DNA of 64,000 nucleotides from Alphaproteobacteria bacterium (lineage in GTDB: Bacteria; Pseudomonadota; Alphaproteobacteria; MPNO01; UBA2964): the NCBI GenBank assembly GCA_012103315.1, contig WLWZ01000021.1:1-64000 (forward strand), written 5' to 3'. The notes beneath the pieces were generated by a model. The model was given only the letters and a program-made list of their open reading frames with translations, ran no database searches and was not told the DNA's origin. Every line of letters begins with the position of its first letter. Within the stretch, counting starts at the first letter, position 1. Both the position numbers and the translations under genes were made by a program. Positions 8,767 to 16,564 of this stretch are shown here, in pieces.

Positions 8767-8801
8767 AAGCGCCTCTAGTCAGCTTCTTTCAATAACGTCG
8801 C

Positions 8802-9533
8802 TCACCCCTCCATCGCTTCTTCGATGACGAGTTTGCCGTCTTCAAAAGCCAGGCACTGGCCGCTCGACTCCATTGGCAATTCAGCGGAAAGGACAAAGCC
8901 AAGGCCGAGAACTTCTGGGCTCGGCATTCTGTCCTTGGCTTCCTGGGGGGCTGTTTCGGTAGCGATCGCAAATCGGGGCGAAAATGTCACGACGCATATG
9001 TTTGAGTCCCGGACTTCCTCAGCGACAAAGCGTGTGAAAGTCCTGATGCCATTCTTGGTCACCATGTAGGCCAGGGCACGTGTTCCACCACCACCCCAAA
9101 TGTTGATGATATGACCGCCCTGGCGGGTCTCCATATGTGGGATTGCATGCTTGGTGCAGTTAAACGTGCCGTAGAGGTTGGTCTGGATGACCTTGTCCCA
9201 GAACTCATGTGGCATGTCGCTGATTGCGGGCCACAGCTTTGACCCCCAGCGAAAATGGGGGACGATCGCCGCATTATTGACCAGAATATCGATGCCACCC
9301 AACTTGTCGGCGACGCTGGCAAAGGCCTTCTGGACGTCGTCTTCGCGACGAACATCAAGAGCTACCGCTGTCGTTTCTGCATGTGCGCTCAACTCCGCTG
9401 CGGCCTGCTCCGCGGTTTCCAAATTAATATCGGCGATGGCAATTTTAACGCCGGCTTCAGCAAGAGTTTTGGCGGCGTGTTTGCCGATCCCCTGTCCACC
9501 ACCGGTGACGATGGCGACTTTTCCTTCGAGCAT
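8802..9533 (-). CDS. SDR-family protein lacking the catalytic serine
   Basis: A 243-residue SDR with the TGGGQGIG nucleotide motif, LVNNAAI and a YMVTK motif that supplies Tyr and Lys. The strand that normally reads N-x-S-S, with Ser 13 residues before Tyr, here reads IINIWGGGG, so the catalytic Ser is absent. The C-terminus also departs from the classical form (TFSPRFAIAT instead of a PG motif; no WLxS motif). Either Thr in GGGTRALAY takes over, or the enzyme is altered in activity. It is the second gene of the 10774-6318 operon, 47 bases after the Rieske oxygenase. Confidence 0.85.
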   Translation of the reverse strand: MLEGKVAIVTGGGQGIGKHAAKTLAEAGVKIAIADINLETAEQAAAELSAHAETTAVALDVRREDDVQKAFASVADKLGGIDILVNNAAIVPHFRWGSKLWPAISDMPHEFWDKVIQTNLYGTFNCTKHAIPHMETRQGGHIINIWGGGGTRALAYMVTKNGIRTFTRFVAEEVRDSNICVVTFSPRFAIATETAPQEAKDRMPSPEVLGLGFVLSAELPMESSGQCLAFEDGKLVIEEAMEG

Positions 9534-9580
9534 TTTCTTCCCCTCTGGTTGGTTCGGCTATGCTCGCGCGCTTTGTCTGC

Positions 9581-10774
9581 CTACGCAACAGGGGCGGTTT
9601 CTCCGGCAGCGATAACCTCGTTCCCAGACGGCACAACGATGATCTGATCGGCGGGATCGCGAATGGTACCGGGCGGATCTTCACCGCGTTCGATAGCATC
9701 AATCGCCTCGTTGAGCAGTCGGCGAAACATCACCACGCCACGATCCGATGTCGCGAGATGTTCGAGCGCATGACGGGCGATAGGCCGCTGGCTGACCTGT
9801 GCCTCCCAATCATCAGGGACGCGCTGTGTTTCTTCGTAATCGCGGGTCACTTCGCCATCGGGCGGCTGAAAAATCCGTTTGCCAGGGTCGATACGTTCGA
9901 TGTGGTAGCCGATGGTATGTTCATTATCGACCGGCACCCACCAGCCGACCATGCGGGCGCGTTCAGTTTCACTTTCTGGGTCGGTGCCGGTGACATCGGG
10001 CGGAGGAATACATTTTCCGGTTGGCACAAATATTGTGGACGTGCGGATAAGCCGGTTGCCGCCTTCAACATCTGTGGTGCGGACGTAAGAGACATGTCGG
10101 TCGGAATGAACAAAGTCGAATGTCGGTTTTATCCCCATAACATCAGCGAAATCGAACAGGCTGTCATTCATGCCATGGAGCGAGAAGATGTGCATCGGGT
10201 CGGCGGCGTTTTCGTGGAGCTGTAGCCAGTTGCATTCCGATACGGCACCACGGCTGTAATTGCGATAGGCGAGATACTCCGCGTCATCGTCTTCCAGAAT
10301 ATCGAAATGCGGCAGCAGCGGCTTTTTGTCGAGCGGTCCCATATAGGCGAAGACAAGTCCGCGATATTCCTCGGCTGGGTAGCATGGCTGGCGGACTTCG
10401 TTTTTGTAGGGACTGGCATCCGGTTCGCCGGGCTGATCTAGGCATTTGCCTTCTTCGTTATAGAGCCAGCCATGATAGCAACAGCGCAGACCGTTTTCCT
10501 CAATCCGCCCATATTCGAGCGATGTGCCGCGATGGCAGCAATGAGCACCCAGCACGCCAACTTTGCCGGATTTATCACGATAGGCGACCAGCTCTTCGTC
10601 AAGAATTTTGAGATACTTGGGGAGGTCGGAAAGGTCAGAAGACATACAGACTGGATGCCAATAGCGTCGCAGCAGCTCACCCATCGGCGTGCCTGCGCCA
10701 ACATGGGTTAGCCGGGTGTTTTCTTCGGGCACAATGGCGTTGCGCCCATAGCCTGACCCTTGATCGTCGATCAT
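9581..10774 (-). CDS. Rieske [2Fe-2S] oxygenase, single-subunit type
   Basis: A 397-residue oxygenase. Rieske ligands are C79-x-H81 and C98-x2-H101; the iron site is in ENAADPMHIFSLH (Asp, then H-x4-H). The C-terminal region contains RPIARHALEHLATSDRG and an ERGEDPPG motif as in LigXa-like and phthalate-dioxygenase-like O-demethylases and hydroxylases. The ATG at 10774 is chosen because GGGAGA lies six bases before it and the open frame upstream is not protein-like. First gene of a five-gene operon; divergent from an Old Yellow Enzyme gene. The reductase that must feed electrons is not in the window. Confidence 0.92.
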   Translation of the reverse strand: MIDDQGSGYGRNAIVPEENTRLTHVGAGTPMGELLRRYWHPVCMSSDLSDLPKYLKILDEELVAYRDKSGKVGVLGAHCCHRGTSLEYGRIEENGLRCCYHGWLYNEEGKCLDQPGEPDASPYKNEVRQPCYPAEEYRGLVFAYMGPLDKKPLLPHFDILEDDDAEYLAYRNYSRGAVSECNWLQLHENAADPMHIFSLHGMNDSLFDFADVMGIKPTFDFVHSDRHVSYVRTTDVEGGNRLIRTSTIFVPTGKCIPPPDVTGTDPESETERARMVGWWVPVDNEHTIGYHIERIDPGKRIFQPPDGEVTRDYEETQRVPDDWEAQVSQRPIARHALEHLATSDRGVVMFRRLLNEAIDAIERGEDPPGTIRDPADQIIVVPSGNEVIAAGETAPVA

Positions 10775-10815
10775 CACCAATCTCCCTGCGGAAACGTCTT
10801 GTTTTGTTGCAGTAA

Positions 10816-10845
10816 AGGATAAAAATCGCCTGTGTGCGTTGTCAA
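10816..10845 (-). promoter_or_regulatory. Candidate sigma70 promoter of the Rieske operon
   Basis: On the minus strand TTGACA (10845-10840) is followed after 18 bases by TATCCT (10821-10816), giving a transcript that would start about 35 bases before the Rieske gene. The -35 box is perfect and the -10 box is weak. Found by eye. Confidence 0.4.
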
Positions 10846-10914
10846 GGAAGCCATCCTTGAAATCGGCTTGGATGCGAGACAAGCTTGTAAGGTTTTTTAA
10901 GTGCGGAGAGAGAC

Positions 10915-12039
10915 ATGGTGGCGAGATTATTTGAGCCCATCGAGTTACGCAGCCTGCGGTTGCCCAACCGCATCGTCGTCGCCCCGATGACGCAATTCTC
11001 TGCCGATGAAGGTGTGGCCGATGACTGGCATCTGATGCATCTCGGTCAATACGCTGCCTCCGGTGCGGCGCTGACCCTGACCGAATCCTGCTATGTCGCG
11101 TCAAACGCCCGCAATGCGCGGAGTTGCCTGTCGCTTTATTCTGATGAGCAAGAGGCGGCTGTCGGGCGTATAGCGCAGTTCTTCACCGATCATAGTGACG
11201 GATTTTTTGGCGTTCAGCTGGCCCATGCCGGACGTAAGGCGTCGGCCCGCGAACCGTTCAAGGGCGGTGGATATTTATCGGTAGAAGAGGGCGGCTACGA
11301 AGCGTTCGCGCCGTCGGCCGTGCCGCTCGCCGATGATTTCCCGCCACCAACCGCAATACCGGCTGATGCGGTGGCGGACGTGATTCAACATTTCGTCGAT
11401 GGGGCCAAGCGTGCCGAACGCGCCGGCGCCAAGGCCATCGAACTGCATGGCGCGCATGGTTACCTGATTCACCAGTTTCTCTCACCACTCACCAACCGCC
11501 GGAATGACGAATATGGCGGCGACCTCGCCAACCGCATGCGTTTCGCGATTGACGTGTATGAGGCGGTGCGTGCGGTCTGGCCGGATGATCTACCGATTGG
11601 TATCCGGGTATCAGCGACCGATTGGGTCGACGGTGGCTGGTCGGTCGATGAGACCGTTGAGCTTGCCAAGGCGCTTGAGGCGTTGGGTTGTGATTACATG
11701 CATGTCTCCAGCGGGGGGCGAAGCCCAGCGCAGCAAATTACCGTCGGGCCGGGATACCAGGTGCCGTTTGCGGAAGCGGTGAAGGCCGCCGTCGACATGC
11801 CGGTCATCGCGGTTGGCCAGATCAGCGATCCGCAACAGGCCGAAACCATTTTGCAAAATCAGCAGGCCGATATGATCGCCTTGGCGCGGCCGATGATTTA
11901 TGATCCTCGCTGGGTCTGGCATGCGGCGGAAACACTCGGTGAGCATGTCGACTATCCACGCCAGTATGAACGCGGCCGCCCGGACAGATGGGGCGCCAGT
12001 GGCATCAACGCACCGGGTAATCTGATCCCGGAGAAATAG
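10915..12039 (+). CDS. NADH:flavin oxidoreductase/Old Yellow Enzyme (YqjM-like)
   Basis: A 374-residue FMN-dependent TIM-barrel ene-reductase or dienoyl reductase. Recognisable elements are LPNRIVVAPMTQF at the N-terminus, QLAHAGRKA, the active-site ELHGAHGYLIHQFLSP followed by NRRNDEYGG, IGIRVS, and the C-terminal FMN phosphate-binding ALARPMI. The length matches the YqjM/NamA branch; there is no C-terminal FAD/NAD domain or 4Fe-4S cluster. A CGGAGAGAG lies just upstream of the ATG. It is divergent from the Rieske operon, and together they may reduce and oxidise ring intermediates of one pathway. Confidence 0.93.
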   Translation: MVARLFEPIELRSLRLPNRIVVAPMTQFSADEGVADDWHLMHLGQYAASGAALTLTESCYVASNARNARSCLSLYSDEQEAAVGRIAQFFTDHSDGFFGVQLAHAGRKASAREPFKGGGYLSVEEGGYEAFAPSAVPLADDFPPPTAIPADAVADVIQHFVDGAKRAERAGAKAIELHGAHGYLIHQFLSPLTNRRNDEYGGDLANRMRFAIDVYEAVRAVWPDDLPIGIRVSATDWVDGGWSVDETVELAKALEALGCDYMHVSSGGRSPAQQITVGPGYQVPFAEAVKAAVDMPVIAVGQISDPQQAETILQNQQADMIALARPMIYDPRWVWHAAETLGEHVDYPRQYERGRPDRWGASGINAPGNLIPEK

Positions 12040-12287
12040 CGGTATCAGCCGCACGACGAAAGAGACGCCCGTCTGTCTGCTTCTGACCCAAAATGTCAGC
12101 TTCACTTTTGACAACGCAAACGTCGCCAAAGGCTCAATCCAAATCGGCTTTGTCGAGACGTCTTGACGGTCGGCGCATTGAGACAAGCGGACATCGTCAA
12201 GCGAAGCACTTTAACCTTGTGGTCTGATGGAGTTCGTCATAGGGCTGTGCCAACAAAATTCTATTTCCAGAGGGAGTATGACAGCCC

Positions 12288-12953
12288 ATGACCGCTAGAT
12301 ATCAGTTTCATTTTTATAAAGAGCGGTTGGGACCAAACACCGAATCAAAGCCTCTAGCCGTTACGAACCGGATCATTTATGTGGTTTCTGGCGTGCTGGC
12401 GGTGGGAGATAAGCTCTTAAAAGCGGGGGATGCCACATTCGAGAGAGGCTCGGTGATCCTTAAAACACAGTCCGACAATGTTGAACTATGGCGTTGGGAC
12501 TTGGTCGCCATTAACGCAACTGAAGTCTCTTCCTCTCCAGAAAGACACCAGATAACACCTACCTTGTCGGCCCCTATTGAGAATTTGGAAATCAATCCGG
12601 GAAGTGAGTGGATATTACGCTGTCAAACTGTCGATTTTCCGCCGGAAACAACCGTTGAAATGCATGCCCATGATGGCGCGGGTATTCGTTGTCTGGAATT
12701 TGGCGAGATTAACTTCACTCACTTGGATGGAATGAAAAATACGGTCCTGCCGGGCGACGCCTGGTATGAAGAAGCTTTTCACTATCTGCATGCTCTAACG
12801 ATGAAATCCGGGCCAAGCCGTTTTGTGCGTGTGATGCTGGTGCCGTTGGAATATCGCGACACATCAACGTTTAAATATCACAACCATGATGACGCTGAAG
12901 AGACGCGTCGGCAAACCACAGCAAAGCTGTCTGATGGCGCAGTTACGCTATAA
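12288..12953 (+). CDS. Double-cupin domain protein of unknown function
   Basis: A 221-residue protein with two beta-barrel halves. The first runs from about residue 5 to 85 (IIYVVSGVLAVGDKLLKAGD) and lacks metal-binding histidines. The second has EMHAHDGAG and LEFGEI, with two His spaced as in metal-binding cupins, and ends in VRVMLVPLEY. No specific family is recognised. It begins a plus-strand group with the 68-residue protein and the class II aldolase (gaps of 52 and 101 bases). The 248-base space upstream (12040-12287) contains no gene that I can support. A role as a lyase, isomerase or dioxygenase of the pathway is possible only by analogy. Confidence 0.6.
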   Translation: MTARYQFHFYKERLGPNTESKPLAVTNRIIYVVSGVLAVGDKLLKAGDATFERGSVILKTQSDNVELWRWDLVAINATEVSSSPERHQITPTLSAPIENLEINPGSEWILRCQTVDFPPETTVEMHAHDGAGIRCLEFGEINFTHLDGMKNTVLPGDAWYEEAFHYLHALTMKSGPSRFVRVMLVPLEYRDTSTFKYHNHDDAEETRRQTTAKLSDGAVTL

Positions 12954-13005
12954 GTTGTCTTTAGAAACGCCGGACGGGCATAGTTTAAAATTTGGGGTAG
13001 TTGAA

Positions 13006-13212
13006 ATGGCAGACGTACAAATAGACCGTGACGCGATGGGTAAATTGGCGAACGCATTGACCTTTATCTGCGGCGCGGATCACCCGACGACAATTGCCCT
13101 CAAAGCCGCTGCCGAAAGCGGTTCGGCGCAAGAGATTACCAAAGCGCGTAAATTGTTTCTTCGTATGAAACCGGGAGATCGTCAGGCCGCTATGGCCATG
13201 CTCGGTGATTGA
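13006..13212 (+). CDS. Small conserved-looking protein (68 aa), unknown function
   Basis: A 68-residue helical protein with no signal peptide or membrane segment. It contains MGKLANALTFICGADH, ESGSAQEITKARKLF and MKPGDRQAAMAMLGD. I do not recognise the family. That it is a real gene is supported by a decayed but still alignable second copy at 15010-15173, which preserves the ESGSAQ and KPGDR blocks in the same reading frame. The ATG at 13006 follows GGGGTAG at a suitable spacing; the open frame extends upstream into the cupin gene in another frame and is not used. It lies 101 bases before the class II aldolase. Confidence 0.65.
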   Translation: MADVQIDRDAMGKLANALTFICGADHPTTIALKAAAESGSAQEITKARKLFLRMKPGDRQAAMAMLGD

Positions 13213-13313
13213 TCCGGGCTTGGGCTCGCGCTAAAACGCGTGGTGAATTTCCGAACCAGCCAATTCCGTTGTCCGCATTGACGCTTATCAACAAACAGGG
13301 AAAGACCAAGGTA

Positions 13314-13997
13314 ATGGGAGAAACAAACCAGCAGCTTGCCGAGAAGCTAAACAAGGCCTGGCGGTTTTTTTACAAGCGTGGCTATGTGGACGGGTTCGGC
13401 CATATCAGCGCCAGAACCGAAGACCCCAATAAAATCCTGATGACGCCGCATGAGCTGAGCGCGGACTCTCGCCCGGAAGATTTTATTGAGATCGATTTGT
13501 ATGCGGGGCCGGATGGCTATGGCGTGAAGCTGCCCAGCGAATTGCCAATTCATTTAGAGGTTTATAAAGCTCGCCCGGATGTGAATTCCGTGGCCCATTT
13601 TCATTGCCATTCTGCGACCAGCTTTAGTATGTCGGAACATGATCTCAAGCCAACATATTTCCTGGCATCAATCTTTCGCGACGGCATTCCGGTCCACCCC
13701 GATTCCAGGCTGATTTTGACCGAAGAACGCGGTAAAGCCATGGCGGAGACGCTGGGGAACCACCGTGCCGCCTTACTGCGCGCGCACGGCATTGTCGTCA
13801 CCGGTGGCAACGTGGAAGAAATGACCGCTGGCGTCTTTATTATGGAGGACAATGCGCGCCGCACCGCCATTGCCGCTTCTATGGGCGAATTTGAAGTTTT
13901 AGGTGACGAAGAAATGGCGGAGATCGAAGTTGAATTACTGAAGGGTGGACCCTTCGGGCGCATCTGGTATCTGTGCGAGTCAGAGGCGGACGCCTGA
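13314..13997 (+). CDS. Class II aldolase/adducin family protein
   Basis: A 227-residue zinc-dependent aldolase-fold protein. It shows the phosphate-loop-like GHISAR motif near residue 29, the catalytic acid in SELPIHLEVY, zinc ligands in HFHCHS and the third His in RAHGIVV. Family members cleave or decarboxylate hydroxy acids and sugar phosphates; non-sugar members occur in aromatic and terpenoid breakdown (for example HpcH-type replacement or 3,4-dihydroxyphthalate decarboxylase). The ATG at 13314 is preferred over an earlier frame start because it places GHIS at the usual distance. Neighbouring cupin and Rieske genes favour a decarboxylase or aldolase role in the same pathway. Confidence 0.88.
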   Translation: MGETNQQLAEKLNKAWRFFYKRGYVDGFGHISARTEDPNKILMTPHELSADSRPEDFIEIDLYAGPDGYGVKLPSELPIHLEVYKARPDVNSVAHFHCHSATSFSMSEHDLKPTYFLASIFRDGIPVHPDSRLILTEERGKAMAETLGNHRAALLRAHGIVVTGGNVEEMTAGVFIMEDNARRTAIAASMGEFEVLGDEEMAEIEVELLKGGPFGRIWYLCESEADA

Positions 13998-14040
13998 GCC
14001 AATTTGATCGTTACTTGAAAAGCAGGGTGCATCGAGAACA

Positions 14041-14054
14041 GCAAAGGCCTTTGC
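14041..14054. repeat. Perfect 14-bp palindrome between convergent genes
   Basis: GCAAAGGCCTTTGC is fully self-complementary with no loop. It lies between the convergent aldolase and PEP-CTERM genes. It may be a regulator site or chance; no T-tract for a terminator. Confidence 0.3.
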
Positions 14055-14128
14055 AACCACAATACTGACAGCGACCAATTCTCTGCGTTCGCGGATTTAT
14101 GTGGTGTTCCGGGATTTAAAACGACGGT

Positions 14129-14917
14129 TTAACTGGTTCTTCGTATCCTAGTGCAACGGACGCCGATCAACCCAAAACAAACTATTGCCAGCGTGTTTGG
14201 TTCTGGAATCGCTGGGCCCTCGACCGTGATGCTTATCGCATCAAATGTATATGTCTCGTTTTCATTGTGACCGAAAATTCTGAAGGTCAAACTGTCACTC
14301 GCATCGAAAATGGATTGTGGGAGAAGTCCACTAGCCGTAGGAGAAACGAGAGAAACGCCATCGAGAGAACCAATAGTAAACACGAAGCTTGCTGAATCGT
14401 GGCTCGAAGCCGGAAATACCGTCTGATTACCGGTGCTCTGGTCATACAGATCAATCGAACCAGAAGTATCCATTACCCCATCAGTTCTGACAATTGTTCG
14501 ACGGTTCTCGGCCCCTTCTGGGTCATTCGAAAGGATGACTGCCATAAATTGCTGATTGGAACTCGGACCGGATTGAAGAACCATAACCGGGTCTTGATCG
14601 GTGTTTCCTGTAGGTTCTGCTCCGGTAACAGAAACTGTCACAGTGAAAGTTTGACTTTCATTTAAAGTACCCGCGCCGAAAATTCCTATGTCTAACAGAT
14701 TGGAACCGACTAAACTGCCAGTGGACGCGCCGAAGGAAACAGTTCCCGCGTTCACCGTACCCACCCGATCACCCGACAAGGTTACGCCGGAACCTCCATT
14801 TAGCCGATCTGCATCGTAGGTTTCTGAAAACAATACCGCCGCTTGCGCTGCGGCAGCGAACAGAACTCCGGTAAATGATAGTAAAATCGGTCGAAGAAAA
14901 AATGTTTTGAATGACAT
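14129..14917 (-). CDS. PEP-CTERM surface protein
   Basis: A 262-residue secreted protein. Residues 1-26 form a signal peptide ending AAAAQA. The middle is a beta-rich, Ser/Thr/Gly-rich domain like those of extracellular or exopolysaccharide-associated proteins. The C-terminus has the sorting signal IPEPNTL, a short hydrophobic stretch and a basic end (TRIRR), which an exosortase would process. TGGAGGCGG precedes the ATG. It is inserted between the class II aldolase and the decayed small-gene copy. Function of the central domain is not recognised. The hydrophobic helix here is interrupted by Cys and Arg and is less regular than in the other four PEP-CTERM proteins. Confidence 0.82.
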   Translation of the reverse strand: MSFKTFFLRPILLSFTGVLFAAAAQAAVLFSETYDADRLNGGSGVTLSGDRVGTVNAGTVSFGASTGSLVGSNLLDIGIFGAGTLNESQTFTVTVSVTGAEPTGNTDQDPVMVLQSGPSSNQQFMAVILSNDPEGAENRRTIVRTDGVMDTSGSIDLYDQSTGNQTVFPASSHDSASFVFTIGSLDGVSLVSPTASGLLPQSIFDASDSLTFRIFGHNENETYTFDAISITVEGPAIPEPNTLAIVCFGLIGVRCTRIRRTS

Positions 14918-15009
14918 TTACCGCCTCCAAAATCCAGATTGTGGCAACCTCACAGCGATGATTGCACAGAACTGATAAAGTACCAACAAATTCAACCGTA
15001 CGTAGTATT

Positions 15010-15173
15010 GAGGTCGGGGCTCTTGCTAACCTACTGCGAAAATCATCTAGAAGACGTCATCGCTTGTTGATCGAGGAAAGTGGTTCGGCTCAACAGATCG
15101 GCAAAGTGCGGGAATTATTCCTCTGCACGAAACCCGGAGACCGCTAGTCCGCTATGGCATACTCGCTGATTGA
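15010..15173 (+). pseudogene. Decayed copy of the 68-aa gene at 13006
   Basis: Translating this stretch gives GALANLLRKS, then EESGSAQQIGKVRELFL and TKPGDR, which align with GKLANALTF, AESGSAQEITKARKLFL and MKPGDR of the protein at 13006. The codon CAG at 13183-13185 corresponds to TAG at 15145-15147, a nonsense change, and a base is missing soon after. DNA similarity continues past the stop codon: ATTGATCC and CTCGCGCTAAAACG occur in both copies at the same spacing. No ATG with a ribosome-binding site opens the copy. It lies directly upstream of the Rieske gene at 15255 and fills most of the 14918-15254 gap. Confidence 0.75.
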
Positions 15174-15254
15174 TCCAGGTCGGGCCTCGCGCTAAAACGG
15201 GCGCTGAAAGCGAACAAGAAATCATACCGCCCCGCGCCAGAGGATAGACAAGAC

Positions 15255-16538
15255 GTGCTAACCGGAGACAGAAATCAGCTTGTCACCCGGACCGGTCCCG
15301 GGACTGAAATGGGCGATCTGTTTCGCCGCTATTGGATCCCTTTTTTGTTGTCCGAAGAAGTTGCCGAGCCGGGCGGTGCACCGGTGCGGGTTAAACTGCT
15401 ATCAGAGCCCTTGATTGCGTTTCGCGATAGTGAGGGCAGGCTCGGGCTGATCGAGGAGTTTTGCGCTCATCGCCGGGTTTCGCTGTGGTTTGGTCGTAAT
15501 GAAGAAGGCGGGCTGCGCTGTCCCTACCACGGCTGGAAATATGACGTTACCGGCCAGTGTCTGGAGGTCCCCTCCGAACCGGCAGAGAGCGGTTATTGCC
15601 AAAGCATCAAGCTGACCTCTTATCCGTGCGTTGAGCGCGGTGGCATCATCTGGACCTATATGGGACCGGAGGAAGAGAAACCATCGGAACCGGCCTTTGA
15701 ATGGACGACGGTACCGGAGAACCAGCGTTTTCACACCAAGCGTTGGGAGGAATGCAATTATCTGCAGGCGTTAGAAGGCGGGATTGATTCCAGCCATGTT
15801 GCATTCCTGCATAGTGGCGAGCTGCGCAGCGATCCGCTGCATCACGGATCGAAGGGCTCGGACTATCACCTGTCGGATTTGGCACCGAAGTTTGAGGTCG
15901 TTGAGTCTTCCTGTGGGCTGCATATCGGGGTGCGCCGCAATGCCGAAGACGAACAATATTATTGGCGCATCACGCCGTGGATCATGCCCTGGTATACGAT
16001 AGTGCCGCCTTATGGTGATAACCCGTTGAACGGTCATGCCTGGGTGCCAATCGATGACGAAAACTGTTTCGCCTGGACGTTTTCCTATCATCCATCTCGA
16101 CCTCTGAACGAGAAAGAGCTTGGCATTATGCAGGAGGGCGGCGGGCTGCATGTTGATCTGATTCCGGGGACCTATAAGCCCGCCATCAACAAGAGCAATG
16201 ACTACAAGATGGACCGCGAGGCGCAGAAGGCGCGGCAATCCTATAGCGGTGTCAAAGGCATCGCCATGCAGGATGCTTCCTTGCAGGAAAGCATGGGCGA
16301 GGTCTGTGACCGCACCCAGGAAAACCTGGTGTCGACCGATAATGCCATCATCATGGCGCGCAACGTCCTGTACAAGTCGGCCATGGGTCTGGAAAAGGGT
16401 GAGCGCCCGCCAGGTCTCGATGAAGAAACCCAGGCTGTGCGTTCGGCATCCTTTGTCTTGCCACGCGATATGGAATTTAGCGAAGCGCCGGGTGAGCCGA
16501 TGAAGGTCAAGAAGGGCGTCGCCCACACATCTATTTAG
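15255..16538 (+). CDS. Rieske [2Fe-2S] oxygenase, LigXa-like
   Basis: A 427-residue oxygenase opening with GTG. Rieske ligands are C70-x-H72 and C89-x2-H92; the mononuclear iron motif is in EGGIDSSHVAFLH. The C-terminal part (DREAQKARQSYSGVKGIAMQD, VCDRTQENL, LEKGERPPG) is the pattern of the LigXa C-terminal domain found in dehydrodivanillate O-demethylase and phthalate-dioxygenase-like enzymes. An ATG codon is absent near the expected N-terminus, so the GTG is likely real. It heads an operon with a BenD-like dehydrogenase (26 bases) and a dienelactone hydrolase-family gene (29 bases). Substrate unknown; an aromatic acid or ether is likely. Confidence 0.92.
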   Translation: MLTGDRNQLVTRTGPGTEMGDLFRRYWIPFLLSEEVAEPGGAPVRVKLLSEPLIAFRDSEGRLGLIEEFCAHRRVSLWFGRNEEGGLRCPYHGWKYDVTGQCLEVPSEPAESGYCQSIKLTSYPCVERGGIIWTYMGPEEEKPSEPAFEWTTVPENQRFHTKRWEECNYLQALEGGIDSSHVAFLHSGELRSDPLHHGSKGSDYHLSDLAPKFEVVESSCGLHIGVRRNAEDEQYYWRITPWIMPWYTIVPPYGDNPLNGHAWVPIDDENCFAWTFSYHPSRPLNEKELGIMQEGGGLHVDLIPGTYKPAINKSNDYKMDREAQKARQSYSGVKGIAMQDASLQESMGEVCDRTQENLVSTDNAIIMARNVLYKSAMGLEKGERPPGLDEETQAVRSASFVLPRDMEFSEAPGEPMKVKKGVAHTSI

Positions 16539-16564
16539 GCGTTTACACGCAATGGGAGTTTAAA

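Noticed and set aside
12040..12287. A possible small gene between the Old Yellow Enzyme and cupin genes
   Set aside because: Only antisense open frames cross it; there is no start with a ribosome-binding site.
15771..16526. 251-residue minus-strand frame inside the LigXa-like Rieske gene
   Set aside because: Antisense shadow of a gene with all catalytic motifs; no start signal.
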